This document shows, piece by piece, positions 33,889-42,190 of a stretch of DNA of 64,000 nt (position 1 is its first letter; the number at the start of each line of letters is the position of its first letter). The notes beneath the pieces are model-generated. The model was not told the origin of the DNA. It did not search any database and saw only the letters and a program-made list of their open reading frames with translations. Location of the stretch: contig SVMT01000009.1 in NCBI GenBank assembly GCA_015067305.1, positions 1 to 64,000 on the forward strand, read 5' to 3'. The position numbers were made by a program, and so were the translations under genes. This DNA comes from Oscillospiraceae bacterium. GTDB taxonomy: Bacteria; Bacillota; Clostridia; Oscillospirales; UBA644.

Positions 33889-35721
33889 CTATTCAACCGT
33901 TACCGATTTTGCAAGATTTCGCGGATGATCCACGTCATAACCTCGCAGAAGAGTGGTTTTATACGCAACGCATTGAGCAAATGTTACAGTCACCATAGGC
34001 GACAGCAACGGGTCTACATCGGGAAGCATGAAAACTGCATCCGCATAAGCTTCGGTATTTTCAATCTTCTCGTTGCAGGCAAGGACAACATATCCGCCAC
34101 GGCTTTTGACCTCACGGATATTGGAAGCGGTCTTTTCAAAAAGTTTCATATCCGCCGCCAAGGCAAACACAGGTACGCCGTCCGAAATAAGGGAGAGTGT
34201 CCCGTGCTTCAACTCCCCTGCCGCATAAGCTTCGGAGTGGATATAAGAGATCTCCTTTAATTTCAGGGAACATTCAGGTGCGGCACAGTTATCACTTCCG
34301 CGTCCGATAAAGAACAGATATTCACAGTCTTTTATTCTTTCGGAGATCAGATCCATTTCATCCATGCGTGAAAGCACGGAATTTACAGCATTGGGAATTT
34401 TATATAAAAGTTCATGACAGAACTCTTTGACATAAGTCTCAGAGACCGTATTTTTATTAAGAGAGATCTTTGCGGCAATCACTGCAAGAACTGCAACCTG
34501 AGTCATATAGCCTTTTGTCGTGGCAACAGCAATTTCGGGACCTGCATTAGTGTAAATAACATAGTCACATTCAGATGCGATTGTTGAACCGACAACATTT
34601 ACGATTCCCAAAGTTACGGAACCGTTAGCTTTGGAACAACGAAGCGCCGCCAAAGTATCAGCTGTCTCACCTGATTGAGAAATGCAGACAGTAAGCGTAT
34701 TTCCGTATGAAACAGGAGGTTCATATCTGTATTCGGAAGCGATATTTACCGAAACAGGAACCTTTGCAATTTTTTCCATAATACTCTTGCCAACCAGCCC
34801 CGCATGAGAAGCGGAACCGCAGCCGACAATGGAAACTGAATCAATATTTTCAAAGAAAGAATCAGGTATATTATCAACACGGAAATCAGGCAGACCATTG
34901 ATATTCAATCTATGTCCGACTGCCCTACGAATAGCTTCAGGCTGTTCGTACATTTCTTTCAGCATGAAATAATCATAACCGTCTTTTGAAGCTGAAAAAC
35001 CGTTGGAATCGTAATCTTCAAAAATTCCGCCGAACTCTTTTCCCTGAAGATCGTAAAATCTGCATGAATCAGAACTTAAACAAACGATCTCATTCTCCCC
35101 GACTCTGCATACCTTTTTAGCGTAAGCAGACAATGCAGGCACATCAGAAGCAAGAAAATATCCTTTTTCACCCTCTGCAACGATCAGAGGATTATCCTTA
35201 CGTAAAGCGTAGATATTATCGGGATGATCTTTGAAAATAACGCCGAAAGCAAATGAACCTTTCAAACAGGAAACTGTTTTGATTATTGCAGAAACAGGAT
35301 CATTATCCTTCCTGTAAAAACTGTCGAGCAAATGTGCCAGACATTCGGTATCAGTATCACTTTTAAAAATATATCCAAGTTCAATAAGAGAGGCTTTCAA
35401 TTCCCCGTTATTTTCAATTATACCGTTATGTACAAGGGTCAAACTTTCTGAATTATGCGGATGAGCGTTTCTCTCCGAAGGTTCACCGTGAGTTGCCCAA
35501 CGTGTATGACCGATACCGCAATTACCGAGCAAATTTCCGAAAAGAGACAATTTTTCTTCCAACAGGGATACTCTGCCTTCGCATTTAACTGTTTTTATTC
35601 CGTCGGGAGTAGAAACACTGACACCTGCCGAGTCGTAACCTCTGTATTCAAGTGAATGAAGTCCGTTTATTAAAATTTCTTCCGCATTTTCGGACCCTGT
35701 ATAACCTATTATACCGCACAT
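33889..35721 (-). CDS. glmS: Glutamine-fructose-6-phosphate aminotransferase GlmS
   Basis: A 610-residue enzyme making glucosamine 6-phosphate from fructose 6-phosphate and glutamine, the first step to UDP-GlcNAc and peptidoglycan. The N-terminal glutaminase opens MCGIIGY (catalytic Cys2 after Met removal Cys1) with LEYRGYDSAG. Two SIS domains follow (CISQSGETADTLAALR; FIGRGSDNCAAPE), and it ends DHPRNLAKSVTVE as in all GlmS. Third gene of the amino-sugar operon, only 4 nt after its neighbour. No glmS ribozyme-like leader is present. Confidence 0.97.
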   Translation of the reverse strand: MCGIIGYTGSENAEEILINGLHSLEYRGYDSAGVSVSTPDGIKTVKCEGRVSLLEEKLSLFGNLLGNCGIGHTRWATHGEPSERNAHPHNSESLTLVHNGIIENNGELKASLIELGYIFKSDTDTECLAHLLDSFYRKDNDPVSAIIKTVSCLKGSFAFGVIFKDHPDNIYALRKDNPLIVAEGEKGYFLASDVPALSAYAKKVCRVGENEIVCLSSDSCRFYDLQGKEFGGIFEDYDSNGFSASKDGYDYFMLKEMYEQPEAIRRAVGHRLNINGLPDFRVDNIPDSFFENIDSVSIVGCGSASHAGLVGKSIMEKIAKVPVSVNIASEYRYEPPVSYGNTLTVCISQSGETADTLAALRCSKANGSVTLGIVNVVGSTIASECDYVIYTNAGPEIAVATTKGYMTQVAVLAVIAAKISLNKNTVSETYVKEFCHELLYKIPNAVNSVLSRMDEMDLISERIKDCEYLFFIGRGSDNCAAPECSLKLKEISYIHSEAYAAGELKHGTLSLISDGVPVFALAADMKLFEKTASNIREVKSRGGYVVLACNEKIENTEAYADAVFMLPDVDPLLSPMVTVTFAQCVAYKTTLLRGYDVDHPRNLAKSVTVE

Positions 35722-35725
35722 GATA

Positions 35726-36391
35726 TCAAACCCTTTCCACTATACATTCTGCAGACTTTACTATACTGTACGAAGGTACAACACCACGGACGGGAACAAG
35801 AGGGTATACTGAAGAATGCTTTCCGATAACAGTTCCTGGATTCAAAACACAACCGCAGCCGACATTTGCGTGATCTGCCAGAATAGCACCGAGTTTGCGC
35901 ATCTCTGTCGAATAGTCAACTTCACCGTGGATAAATACATTTTTATTATCGTTCTTTAAATTTGAACATATAGAACCTGCGCCGAGATGAGACTTATTTC
36001 CGAGAACTGAATCTCCCACATAATTGTAATGAGGAACCTGAACATTGTCAAGAAGAATACAGTTTTTAAACTCGCAGGAATTTCCAATCACACAGTTTTC
36101 ACCGATGATAACATTTCCGCGGATATATGCGCCCACACGGATCTCTGTATTTTTACCGATTATTGCAGGACCGCAGATCTCGGCTTTCGGTGAAATGGAA
36201 ACATTTTCACCAACGAGAATATCTTTTCCTATCAGTTTATATCCGTCAAGTCCTTTTTCAATAATGCTCAAAATAAACTCTTTGATATGAGGAACCATTT
36301 GCCATGGGTATTCATAACGGGCAAAAAAAGGTTTTAAATACTCTGTATTGCAGTCAAAGAGATCTGCTGTTTTGAGTGATGTTTCAATCAC
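35726..36391 (-). CDS. Left-handed beta-helix acyltransferase, GlmU C-terminal-like
   Basis: A 221-residue hexapeptide-repeat protein: repeats such as VSISPKAEICGPAIIGKNTEIRVGAYI build a left-handed beta helix, and PHYNYVGDSVLGNKSHLGAGSICSNLK matches the GlcN-1-P acetyltransferase half of GlmU. The uridylyltransferase half of GlmU (about 230 residues) is absent. Sitting between glmM and glmS, it probably acetylates glucosamine 1-phosphate, so the uridylyl transfer must come from another gene. It starts 1 nt after the glmM stop. Confidence 0.75.
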   Translation of the reverse strand: MIETSLKTADLFDCNTEYLKPFFARYEYPWQMVPHIKEFILSIIEKGLDGYKLIGKDILVGENVSISPKAEICGPAIIGKNTEIRVGAYIRGNVIIGENCVIGNSCEFKNCILLDNVQVPHYNYVGDSVLGNKSHLGAGSICSNLKNDNKNVFIHGEVDYSTEMRKLGAILADHANVGCGCVLNPGTVIGKHSSVYPLVPVRGVVPSYSIVKSAECIVERV

Positions 36392-36392
36392 C

Positions 36393-38024
36393 TCAATATC
36401 CTCCCTTTTTGATCATAGACACCACAATGTCGGAATATTTTTCACACTGTTCAGATGTCTCACTTTCGACCATGACCCTTATAACAGGTTCTGTACCGCT
36501 TTCTCTGAGGAGGACTCTTCCATTACCGTTGAGTTCAGCATTTATTATATCAACAGTGGCAAGAATATCGGAATTTGTCATAACAGCGCGTTTATCTGTC
36601 ACTTTTATATTTTTTGTAACCTGTGGGTAGATAACGACGGGAGCCGCAAGCATGGACAAGGACGATTTTCTGTCGCACATTTCCTCAGCGATCATTATAG
36701 CTGTAAGGATACCGTCGCCTGTTGTAGCATATTTTTTCAATATGATATGACCTGACTGTTCGCCGCCCAATTTATAACCGTTTTTCTGCATACATTCATA
36801 TACAAAGCGGTCTCCGACTGTTGTCAGTTCATAATTTATATCTTCAGCCTTGAGAGCCTTCAGAAGTCCCGTATTGGACATGACCGTTGCAACAACGGTA
36901 TTATTATCAAGTCTTCCTTTATTTTTCAGACCGCAGGACAGAATATAAAGTATATGGTCACCGTTGACTTCATTTCCGTTTTCATCAACGGCAATACATC
37001 TGTCAGCGTCTCCGTCAAAAGCAAAGCCCACATCAAGATGATTATCACGGACAAACTGTTTCAGATTTTCAATATGAGTTGAACCGCAATTCTCGTTTAT
37101 GTTCAGACCGTCAGGTGAAGCGCCGATAAGATAGGTATGTGCTCCAAGAGCATCAAAAACAGCCTTTGCAATGGTCCAGGATGCGCCGTTGGCACAGTCG
37201 AGACCTATTCTTAGATTCTTATAAGAATGAGATGCAACGGAAATAAGGTATCCGATATATCTGTTTCTACCTGCGCTGTATTCTGTAATACAACCAAGCT
37301 TTTCTCTTTTAGCCATAGGCAGATCTTCAGCATCAACGCCGAGAATATCCATTTTACCGTCGATATAAGCTTCGATAAGAGATGCAGTATAGTCGTCAAT
37401 TTTCTCACCGTAACGGTTAACGATCTTAATACCGTTATCATAATAAGGATTATGGGAAGCAGAGATCATGATACCGCAGTCAAATTCGTCCTGTCTCGTA
37501 ATGTACGAAACACTCGGAGTTGTCGTAACATGAAGCATTGACACATCTGCACCTGAAGCGGTAAGACCTGAAATAAGTGAATATTCAAGCATATAACTTG
37601 AACGCCTGGTATCTTTACCGATAACTATTCTCGGACGGTAGCCGTTTTTCAGGCAACCTGAGATGGGATTCTGGAAATACCAACCGAGGAAACGTCCTAC
37701 TTTAAATGCATGATGACAAGTAAGATCAACATTCGCTTCTCCCCTGAAACCGTCTGTACCGAAATATTTATTCTGGCCCTCAACTATCTCAAGCTTTCGG
37801 GGTGCAGTTTCCAAAAGATTCAAAACCACATCTTCGCGAATCAGATTATCTGCAGAAACCGAAAACAGATCGCATATTTTGATAATTTTATCAATATGAG
37901 GAACAGACTGATCCATTTCCCATTTTGAAACCGATTGACGGGATACGTCAAGATATTCCGAAAGTTCTTCCTGGGTTAAATTTCTTTTATTTCTCAGGTA
38001 TGTTATTTTTTGTCCGATAGTCAT
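36393..38024 (-). CDS. glmM: Phosphoglucosamine mutase GlmM with N-terminal XRE helix-turn-helix
   Basis: A 543-residue fusion. Residues about 4-60 are a complete XRE/Cro-type HTH (ITYLRNKRNLTQEELSEYL, then SRQSVSKWEMDQSVPHID). After a 25-residue linker comes a full GlmM from KYFGTDGFRG (about 86): phosphoserine loop ISASHNP (Ser about 190), metal site DGDADR (about 337-342), GGEQSGH and RESGTEP. GlmM converts GlcN-6-P to GlcN-1-P. The GlmM part is of normal length, so the HTH is an addition. ATG is 8 nt after GGAGA. First gene of glmM-acetyltransferase-glmS. Confidence 0.93.
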   Translation of the reverse strand: MTIGQKITYLRNKRNLTQEELSEYLDVSRQSVSKWEMDQSVPHIDKIIKICDLFSVSADNLIREDVVLNLLETAPRKLEIVEGQNKYFGTDGFRGEANVDLTCHHAFKVGRFLGWYFQNPISGCLKNGYRPRIVIGKDTRRSSYMLEYSLISGLTASGADVSMLHVTTTPSVSYITRQDEFDCGIMISASHNPYYDNGIKIVNRYGEKIDDYTASLIEAYIDGKMDILGVDAEDLPMAKREKLGCITEYSAGRNRYIGYLISVASHSYKNLRIGLDCANGASWTIAKAVFDALGAHTYLIGASPDGLNINENCGSTHIENLKQFVRDNHLDVGFAFDGDADRCIAVDENGNEVNGDHILYILSCGLKNKGRLDNNTVVATVMSNTGLLKALKAEDINYELTTVGDRFVYECMQKNGYKLGGEQSGHIILKKYATTGDGILTAIMIAEEMCDRKSSLSMLAAPVVIYPQVTKNIKVTDKRAVMTNSDILATVDIINAELNGNGRVLLRESGTEPVIRVMVESETSEQCEKYSDIVVSMIKKGGY

Positions 38025-38214
38025 CAATAAATCTCCGTTTCCGATACTAATTATATAATACTATAAAATACAAAATAAAAGGGCCTCAAAAACTCTCTAT
38101 AATATGATAACAGATTTTATACGATTTTACAACCAACCAACAGGAAAAATATTCGCAACTTTCAGTTGCGTTTTAAAAATTTTCATAAAACAGAAAAGTT
38201 CATCAGTTTAGTAC

Positions 38215-38243
38215 TTGATTTTTCATCGTTTACATTGTATAAT
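38215..38243 (+). promoter_or_regulatory. Sigma-A promoter of nfo
   Basis: TTGATT, 17-nt spacer, TATAAT, 44 nt upstream of the start. The 38025-38287 region is divergent and must also hold the glmM operon promoter, which is AT-rich and not resolved. Confidence 0.7.
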
Positions 38244-38287
38244 ATATGCAATAACACATTTTAAGTTACAAGGAAATTGATAAAAAA

Positions 38288-39124
38288 ATGGTAATAGGAT
38301 GTCATCTTTCGTCAAGTGGCGGATACAATGCAATGGCAAAACAAGCCATAGAAATAGATGCAAACACATTTCAGTTCTTTACAAGGAATCCGAGAGGCGG
38401 TTCAGCAAAGAGCATTGACAGCGAAGATGTAAACAAGTATTTGCAGGTCTCAAAAGACGGCGGAATAAATATTATACTCGCTCATGCCCCCTATACAATG
38501 AATCCTGCAGCCTCTGATGAACGTATCAGGACTTTCACAACAGAAATAATGGCAGATGATCTTGAACGAATGGAGAATACGCCGGGAAATCTTTATAATT
38601 TCCATCCCGGAAGCCACGTAAAACAGGGTATGGAAAAAGGGATAGAGCTGATTTCCGAAATGATAAATACGGTACTAAAACCATGCCATAGAACCACACT
38701 GTTATTGGAAACAATGACAGGTAAAGGAACTGAAGTCTGCGGAAGATTTGAAGAGATAAGAGAAATAATCGACAGAGTTTCACCCGATATAAACGAAAAA
38801 ATAGGAGTATGTTTCGACACCTGCCATGTAAATGACGCAGGCTACGACCTCGTGAATGATCTGGACGGAGTTTTGACAGAATTCGATAAAACAGTTGGAC
38901 TGCATAGAATTAAAGCGATCCACCTCAACGACTCAATGAATCCCTTGGGAAGCAAAAAGGACCGACACCAGAAGATCGGGCAAGGATTCTTGGGACTTGA
39001 AGCAATAACAAGAATTATAAACCACCCCGAATTGAAAGATCTCCCGTTTTTCCTTGAAACCCCAAACGAGATCGACGGTTATGCAGAAGAAATAAAGCTT
39101 TTGAAGAGCTTGAGAAAGGATTAA
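38288..39124 (+). CDS. nfo: Endonuclease IV (apurinic/apyrimidinic endonuclease)
   Basis: A 278-residue TIM-barrel DNA repair enzyme that cuts 5' of abasic sites using three zinc ions. Signatures: [35 protein letters not shown] at the N-terminus, [33 protein letters not shown] and [23 protein letters not shown] with its His ligands. Length is standard. RBS AAGGAAA. The kinase gene starts 3 nt downstream, so the two are cotranscribed. Confidence 0.95.
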   Translation: MVIGCHLSSSGGYNAMAKQAIEIDANTFQFFTRNPRGGSAKSIDSEDVNKYLQVSKDGGINIILAHAPYTMNPAASDERIRTFTTEIMADDLERMENTPGNLYNFHPGSHVKQGMEKGIELISEMINTVLKPCHRTTLLLETMTGKGTEVCGRFEEIREIIDRVSPDINEKIGVCFDTCHVNDAGYDLVNDLDGVLTEFDKTVGLHRIKAIHLNDSMNPLGSKKDRHQKIGQGFLGLEAITRIINHPELKDLPFFLETPNEIDGYAEEIKLLKSLRKD

Positions 39125-39127
39125 CAT

Positions 39128-39973
39128 ATGAAAGCTATTATTTACGGTGAAGTAATATGGGATGTTTATCCCGATACGGCAGTCATCGGTGGCGCACCAT
39201 TCAATTTCAGCGCGCATCTTGCACATTTGGGGGATGACGCTCACCTTATTACAGCAATAGGCAACGATGATCTTGGCAATGACGCTCTGAATGAAATGAA
39301 AAAGCACGGGATACATACAGATCTTGTTCAGAAAAATGATTTTTCAACAGGTAAATGCCTTGTAACTCTTGACGAAAACGGTATCCCGTCATACAACGTC
39401 CTGACAGACACAGCATACGATAATATAACTCTGACCGACGACGATATTGCAAAAATTAACGGCGATGTATTTTATTTCAATACGCTTATTCAAAGAAATC
39501 CCGTTTCAAAAAAGACCCTTGAAAAGATCCTTGAAAAATGCAGTTTTCCCGAGATCTTCTGCGATATAAATATCCGTGAAAACTGTTATTGCAAAGAATC
39601 TCTTGAGCTTTGTATGAAAAAGTCCACCATAGTCAAAATAAGTGACGAAGAGGGACATTTCCTTGAAGATCTCGGTCTTATTGAAAAAAGTGACGAAAGC
39701 TTCCCCAAAAGAGTTTTAAACAATTTCCCAGACCTCAAACAAGTAGTCTACACTTTAGGTAAAAACGGCTCAATGGTTCAGGACAGAACTACCCTTTATA
39801 TGTCAGGAATTCCGCCAAAGGTCAATGTTGTATCCACAGTAGGTGCAGGCGACTGCTTCGGTGCGACATACCTGCATTATATAATGAACGGAGCGACAAT
39901 CGAAGAAGCAATAAAACAAGCAACTTTGAGAAGCAACATCGTGGTATCACACAAAGAAGCTATTCCCTTTTAA
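39128..39973 (+). CDS. PfkB-family carbohydrate kinase (fructokinase-like)
   Basis: A 281-residue ribokinase-superfamily enzyme. It starts with YGEVIWDVYPD and the GGAPFNFSAHLAHLG glycine motif, and the catalytic Asp lies in STVGAGDCFGATYLHY (Asp about 237). Closest in pattern to bacterial fructokinases; the sugar is not proven. It starts 3 nt after nfo; RBS AGAAAGGA lies within the nfo end. A composite hairpin repeat follows its stop. Confidence 0.85.
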   Translation: MKAIIYGEVIWDVYPDTAVIGGAPFNFSAHLAHLGDDAHLITAIGNDDLGNDALNEMKKHGIHTDLVQKNDFSTGKCLVTLDENGIPSYNVLTDTAYDNITLTDDDIAKINGDVFYFNTLIQRNPVSKKTLEKILEKCSFPEIFCDINIRENCYCKESLELCMKKSTIVKISDEEGHFLEDLGLIEKSDESFPKRVLNNFPDLKQVVYTLGKNGSMVQDRTTLYMSGIPPKVNVVSTVGAGDCFGATYLHYIMNGATIEEAIKQATLRSNIVVSHKEAIPF

Positions 39974-39988
39974 GTACAGATTGTTTTT

Positions 39989-40128
39989 CGGGAAAACCAT
40001 TTTTTGTAAAAATAGGTTTTCCCGTACCCTTTCCAAAAAAACTTTTAGTGTGTGTGACCACACGATCTCTTTGACCTTAAAAACCAACAGCTAACGCATT
40101 GATTCTCTTTGCGTTAGCTTTATTTTTT
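39989..40128 (+). repeat. Composite 3'-UTR hairpin repeat, copy 3
   Basis: Full set in order: hairpin A (CGGGAAAACC / GGTTTTCCCG), linker ACCCTTTCCAAAAAAACTTTTA, hairpin B (GTGTG..CACAC) and hairpin C (AGCTAACGCA / TGCGTTAGCT) ending in a T-run. It begins 16 nt after the PfkB stop. Confidence 0.75.
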
Positions 40129-40159
40129 CTGTTTTACAAATCAAAAAATAAAAAAACTC

Positions 40160-40188
40160 ACATATTAAAAATTTTATCGGACATACTA
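40160..40188 (+). promoter_or_regulatory. Candidate sigma-G/sigma-F promoter of spoVA
   Basis: ACATA, 17-nt spacer, CATACTA. The -10 fits the forespore consensus CATnnTA, and the -35 has the HATA core of GHATR. No good sigma-A match lies here, unlike at most other operons of the window. Known spoVA operons are sigma-G dependent. Confidence 0.6.
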
Positions 40189-40216
40189 TAGATAAAAAAT
40201 TAAGGATGTGATATAA

Positions 40217-40660
40217 ATGAAAGCGGAAGATTACCAAAACCTATCAGAGAAAACAGCACCAAAATCCCCGATAATGAAAGATATTATATTGGCATTTTTG
40301 ATTGGGGGAACGATCTGTACCGTCGGACAAGTTTTATATTCGGTTTATTATGATCTGCTAAAATTCAACGTTACAGACTCAAAAACATATGTTTCCATAA
40401 CATTGATATTTCTCAGTGCTTTGCTGACGGGAACCGGAGTTTATGACAAGATCGCAAAATACGGCGGTGCGGGAACACTCGTACCCATAACGGGATTTGC
40501 AAATGCAATGGTCTCCCCTGCTTTGGAATTCAAAACAGAAGGATATGTTCTGGGATTGGGAACCAAGATATTTGCCATTGCAGGACCTGTGATCGTATAC
40601 GGAACGACAGCATCGGTCATATACGGGATCATCTACTACATTATAACAAAATTCATTTAA
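40217..40660 (+). CDS. spoVAC: Stage V sporulation protein AC
   Basis: A 147-residue membrane protein with about four hydrophobic spans: FLIGGTICTVGQVLY and GGAGTLVPITGFANAMVSPALEFKTEGYVLGLG are the SpoVAC signature. It is a channel component for dipicolinic acid uptake into the forespore and release during germination. RBS AAGGATGTGAT. First of the three-gene spoVA set; spoVAA, AB, AF and the other extra genes of Bacillus are absent, as in most Clostridia. Confidence 0.95.
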   Translation: MKAEDYQNLSEKTAPKSPIMKDIILAFLIGGTICTVGQVLYSVYYDLLKFNVTDSKTYVSITLIFLSALLTGTGVYDKIAKYGGAGTLVPITGFANAMVSPALEFKTEGYVLGLGTKIFAIAGPVIVYGTTASVIYGIIYYIITKFI

Positions 40661-40670
40661 GAGGTACGAC

Positions 40671-41687
40671 ATGACTAAAAAAATAGGTACGGGAACTTAC
40701 AAATTCCAAACTCCTGTGGAAGTTTCGGCTTTTTCATCCATTGTCGGACAAAAAGAAAAAGAAGGTCCTTTGGGAAAATACTTTCATAAATACTCCAATG
40801 ACGAATACTTCAAGCAGGATTCCTTTGAAAAAGCTGAGTCATTTATGCAGAAAGAGGTTTTAAACGATGTTATCCAACAAGAAAAAATATCTCCCCAAGA
40901 CATTGAATTCATCTTTGCAGGCGATCTCCTCAATCAGTGCGCTGGTTCGAACTTTAGCGTTCGTGATACTCCTGTGCAGTTTTTTGGGCTTTACGGAGCT
41001 TGCTCAACAATGGCTGAAGGAACGATTCTGGCGGCGATGACTGTTGACGGGGGCTTTGCAAACAGAGCAATAGCGCTGACAAGTTCTCATTTTTGTTCGG
41101 CAGAAAGACAGTTCCGATTCCCACTTGAATACGGAAACCAAAGAACTCCCACATCACAGTGGACAGTTACAGGGTCGGGTTGTGTAATGCTTTCAAAGGA
41201 AAATGATGCCAATAAACCAAAGATCAAGGACTGCTGCCCGGGAGTAGTCTGCGACATGGGTATCACGGACATGAACAATATGGGTGCGGCGATGGCACCT
41301 GCTGCGGCTCTGACCTTAAAACGGTATCTTGATGACACAAAAACGAAACCTGAAGATTACGATCTGATCGTAACAGGAGACCTCGGCTCTCAGGGCAAAG
41401 AACTTCTACGTATACTGCTGAAAAAAGACGGAATAACATTAGGAAAAGAATACGACGACTGCGGAACGATGATATACGACTGCGAAAAACAGGATGTTCA
41501 TGCAGGAGGTTCGGGCTGCGGTTGTTCGGCATCGGTGCTGACCGGCTACATTTTACCGAAAATGATGCAGATGAGATATAAAGAAGTTTTATTCATGACC
41601 ACAGGCGCGCTGATGAATCCAAACACGTCTCTCCAAGGTGAATCAATACCGGGAATAGCTCATCTTGTACATTTTTCCATGAATTAA
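40671..41687 (+). CDS. spoVAD: Stage V sporulation protein AD
   Basis: A 338-residue soluble protein with a thiolase-like fold that binds dipicolinic acid. Family signatures: DIEFIFAGDLLNQCAGSNFSVRD, FFGLYGACSTMAEG, HFCSAERQFRFPLEYGNQR and GGSGCGCSASVLTGYILPKM. Length is normal. It begins 10 nt after spoVAC with AGAGG as RBS. It acts at the inner spore membrane with AC and AE. Confidence 0.96.
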   Translation: MTKKIGTGTYKFQTPVEVSAFSSIVGQKEKEGPLGKYFHKYSNDEYFKQDSFEKAESFMQKEVLNDVIQQEKISPQDIEFIFAGDLLNQCAGSNFSVRDTPVQFFGLYGACSTMAEGTILAAMTVDGGFANRAIALTSSHFCSAERQFRFPLEYGNQRTPTSQWTVTGSGCVMLSKENDANKPKIKDCCPGVVCDMGITDMNNMGAAMAPAAALTLKRYLDDTKTKPEDYDLIVTGDLGSQGKELLRILLKKDGITLGKEYDDCGTMIYDCEKQDVHAGGSGCGCSASVLTGYILPKMMQMRYKEVLFMTTGALMNPNTSLQGESIPGIAHLVHFSMN

Positions 41688-41698
41688 GGAGGCGTGAA

Positions 41699-42052
41699 AT
41701 GGATTATATCAAAGCCTTTATAATAGGCGGACTTTTCTGCGCTGTCGGGCAGATATTCATTGACAAAACAAAGCTCACCCCTGCAAAGATCCTTGTCGGA
41801 TATGTGGTTTCGGGCGTAATACTTTCAGCAGTGGGATTATACAAACCTCTTGCGGAATTTGCAGGCGCAGGAGCAACTGTTCCGTTGACGGGATTCGGAC
41901 ATACGCTTGCAATGAGCGTAAAGGAAGCGGTCGATCAGCACGGATTATTGGGCGCATTTACGGGCGGACTATCCGGCACCGCAGGTGGAATCACCGCTGC
42001 CATAGTCTTCGGAACAGCAGTTGCCCTGATATTCAGATCTCACAAAAAATAG
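41699..42052 (+). CDS. spoVAE: Stage V sporulation protein AE (AEb type)
   Basis: A 117-residue membrane protein with about four spans, similar in pattern to SpoVAC (AFIIGGLFCAVGQIFID; GAGATVPLTGFGHTLAM). This is the short AEb form, which plugs and interacts with the DPA channel. RBS AAGGAGGCG before the ATG. It ends the operon; a repeat with a strong hairpin follows. Confidence 0.93.
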   Translation: MDYIKAFIIGGLFCAVGQIFIDKTKLTPAKILVGYVVSGVILSAVGLYKPLAEFAGAGATVPLTGFGHTLAMSVKEAVDQHGLLGAFTGGLSGTAGGITAAIVFGTAVALIFRSHKK

Positions 42053-42055
42053 AAA

Positions 42056-42180
42056 AGCGGGGCTGGCTCATTTAGCGCAGAACAAAAGCCCACCTTGAAA
42101 TTTAAGACAATTTTTAACTAAAAAAACACTGTCCATATTTTTAAAATGTTGAAATCCACCGAAAATTCGGTGGATTTCTT
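42056..42180. repeat. Half copy of the TGGCTCA element
   Basis: Begins GGGGCTGGCTCATTTAGC and matches the inverted 27226-27357 sequence closely along its length. It ends in hairpin GAAATCCACC-GAAAATTC-GGTGGATTTC (42151-42178). It lies between the convergent spoVAE and Na/Pi genes and can serve both as terminator. The second half of the 27-kb element is missing. Confidence 0.75.
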
Positions 42181-42190
42181 CAATGTAATA

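Noticed and set aside
33579-38287. glmS ribozyme riboswitch upstream of the amino-sugar operon
   Set aside because: glmS follows its neighbour by 4 nt and the leader before glmM is AT-rich with no conserved ribozyme core that I can recognise.
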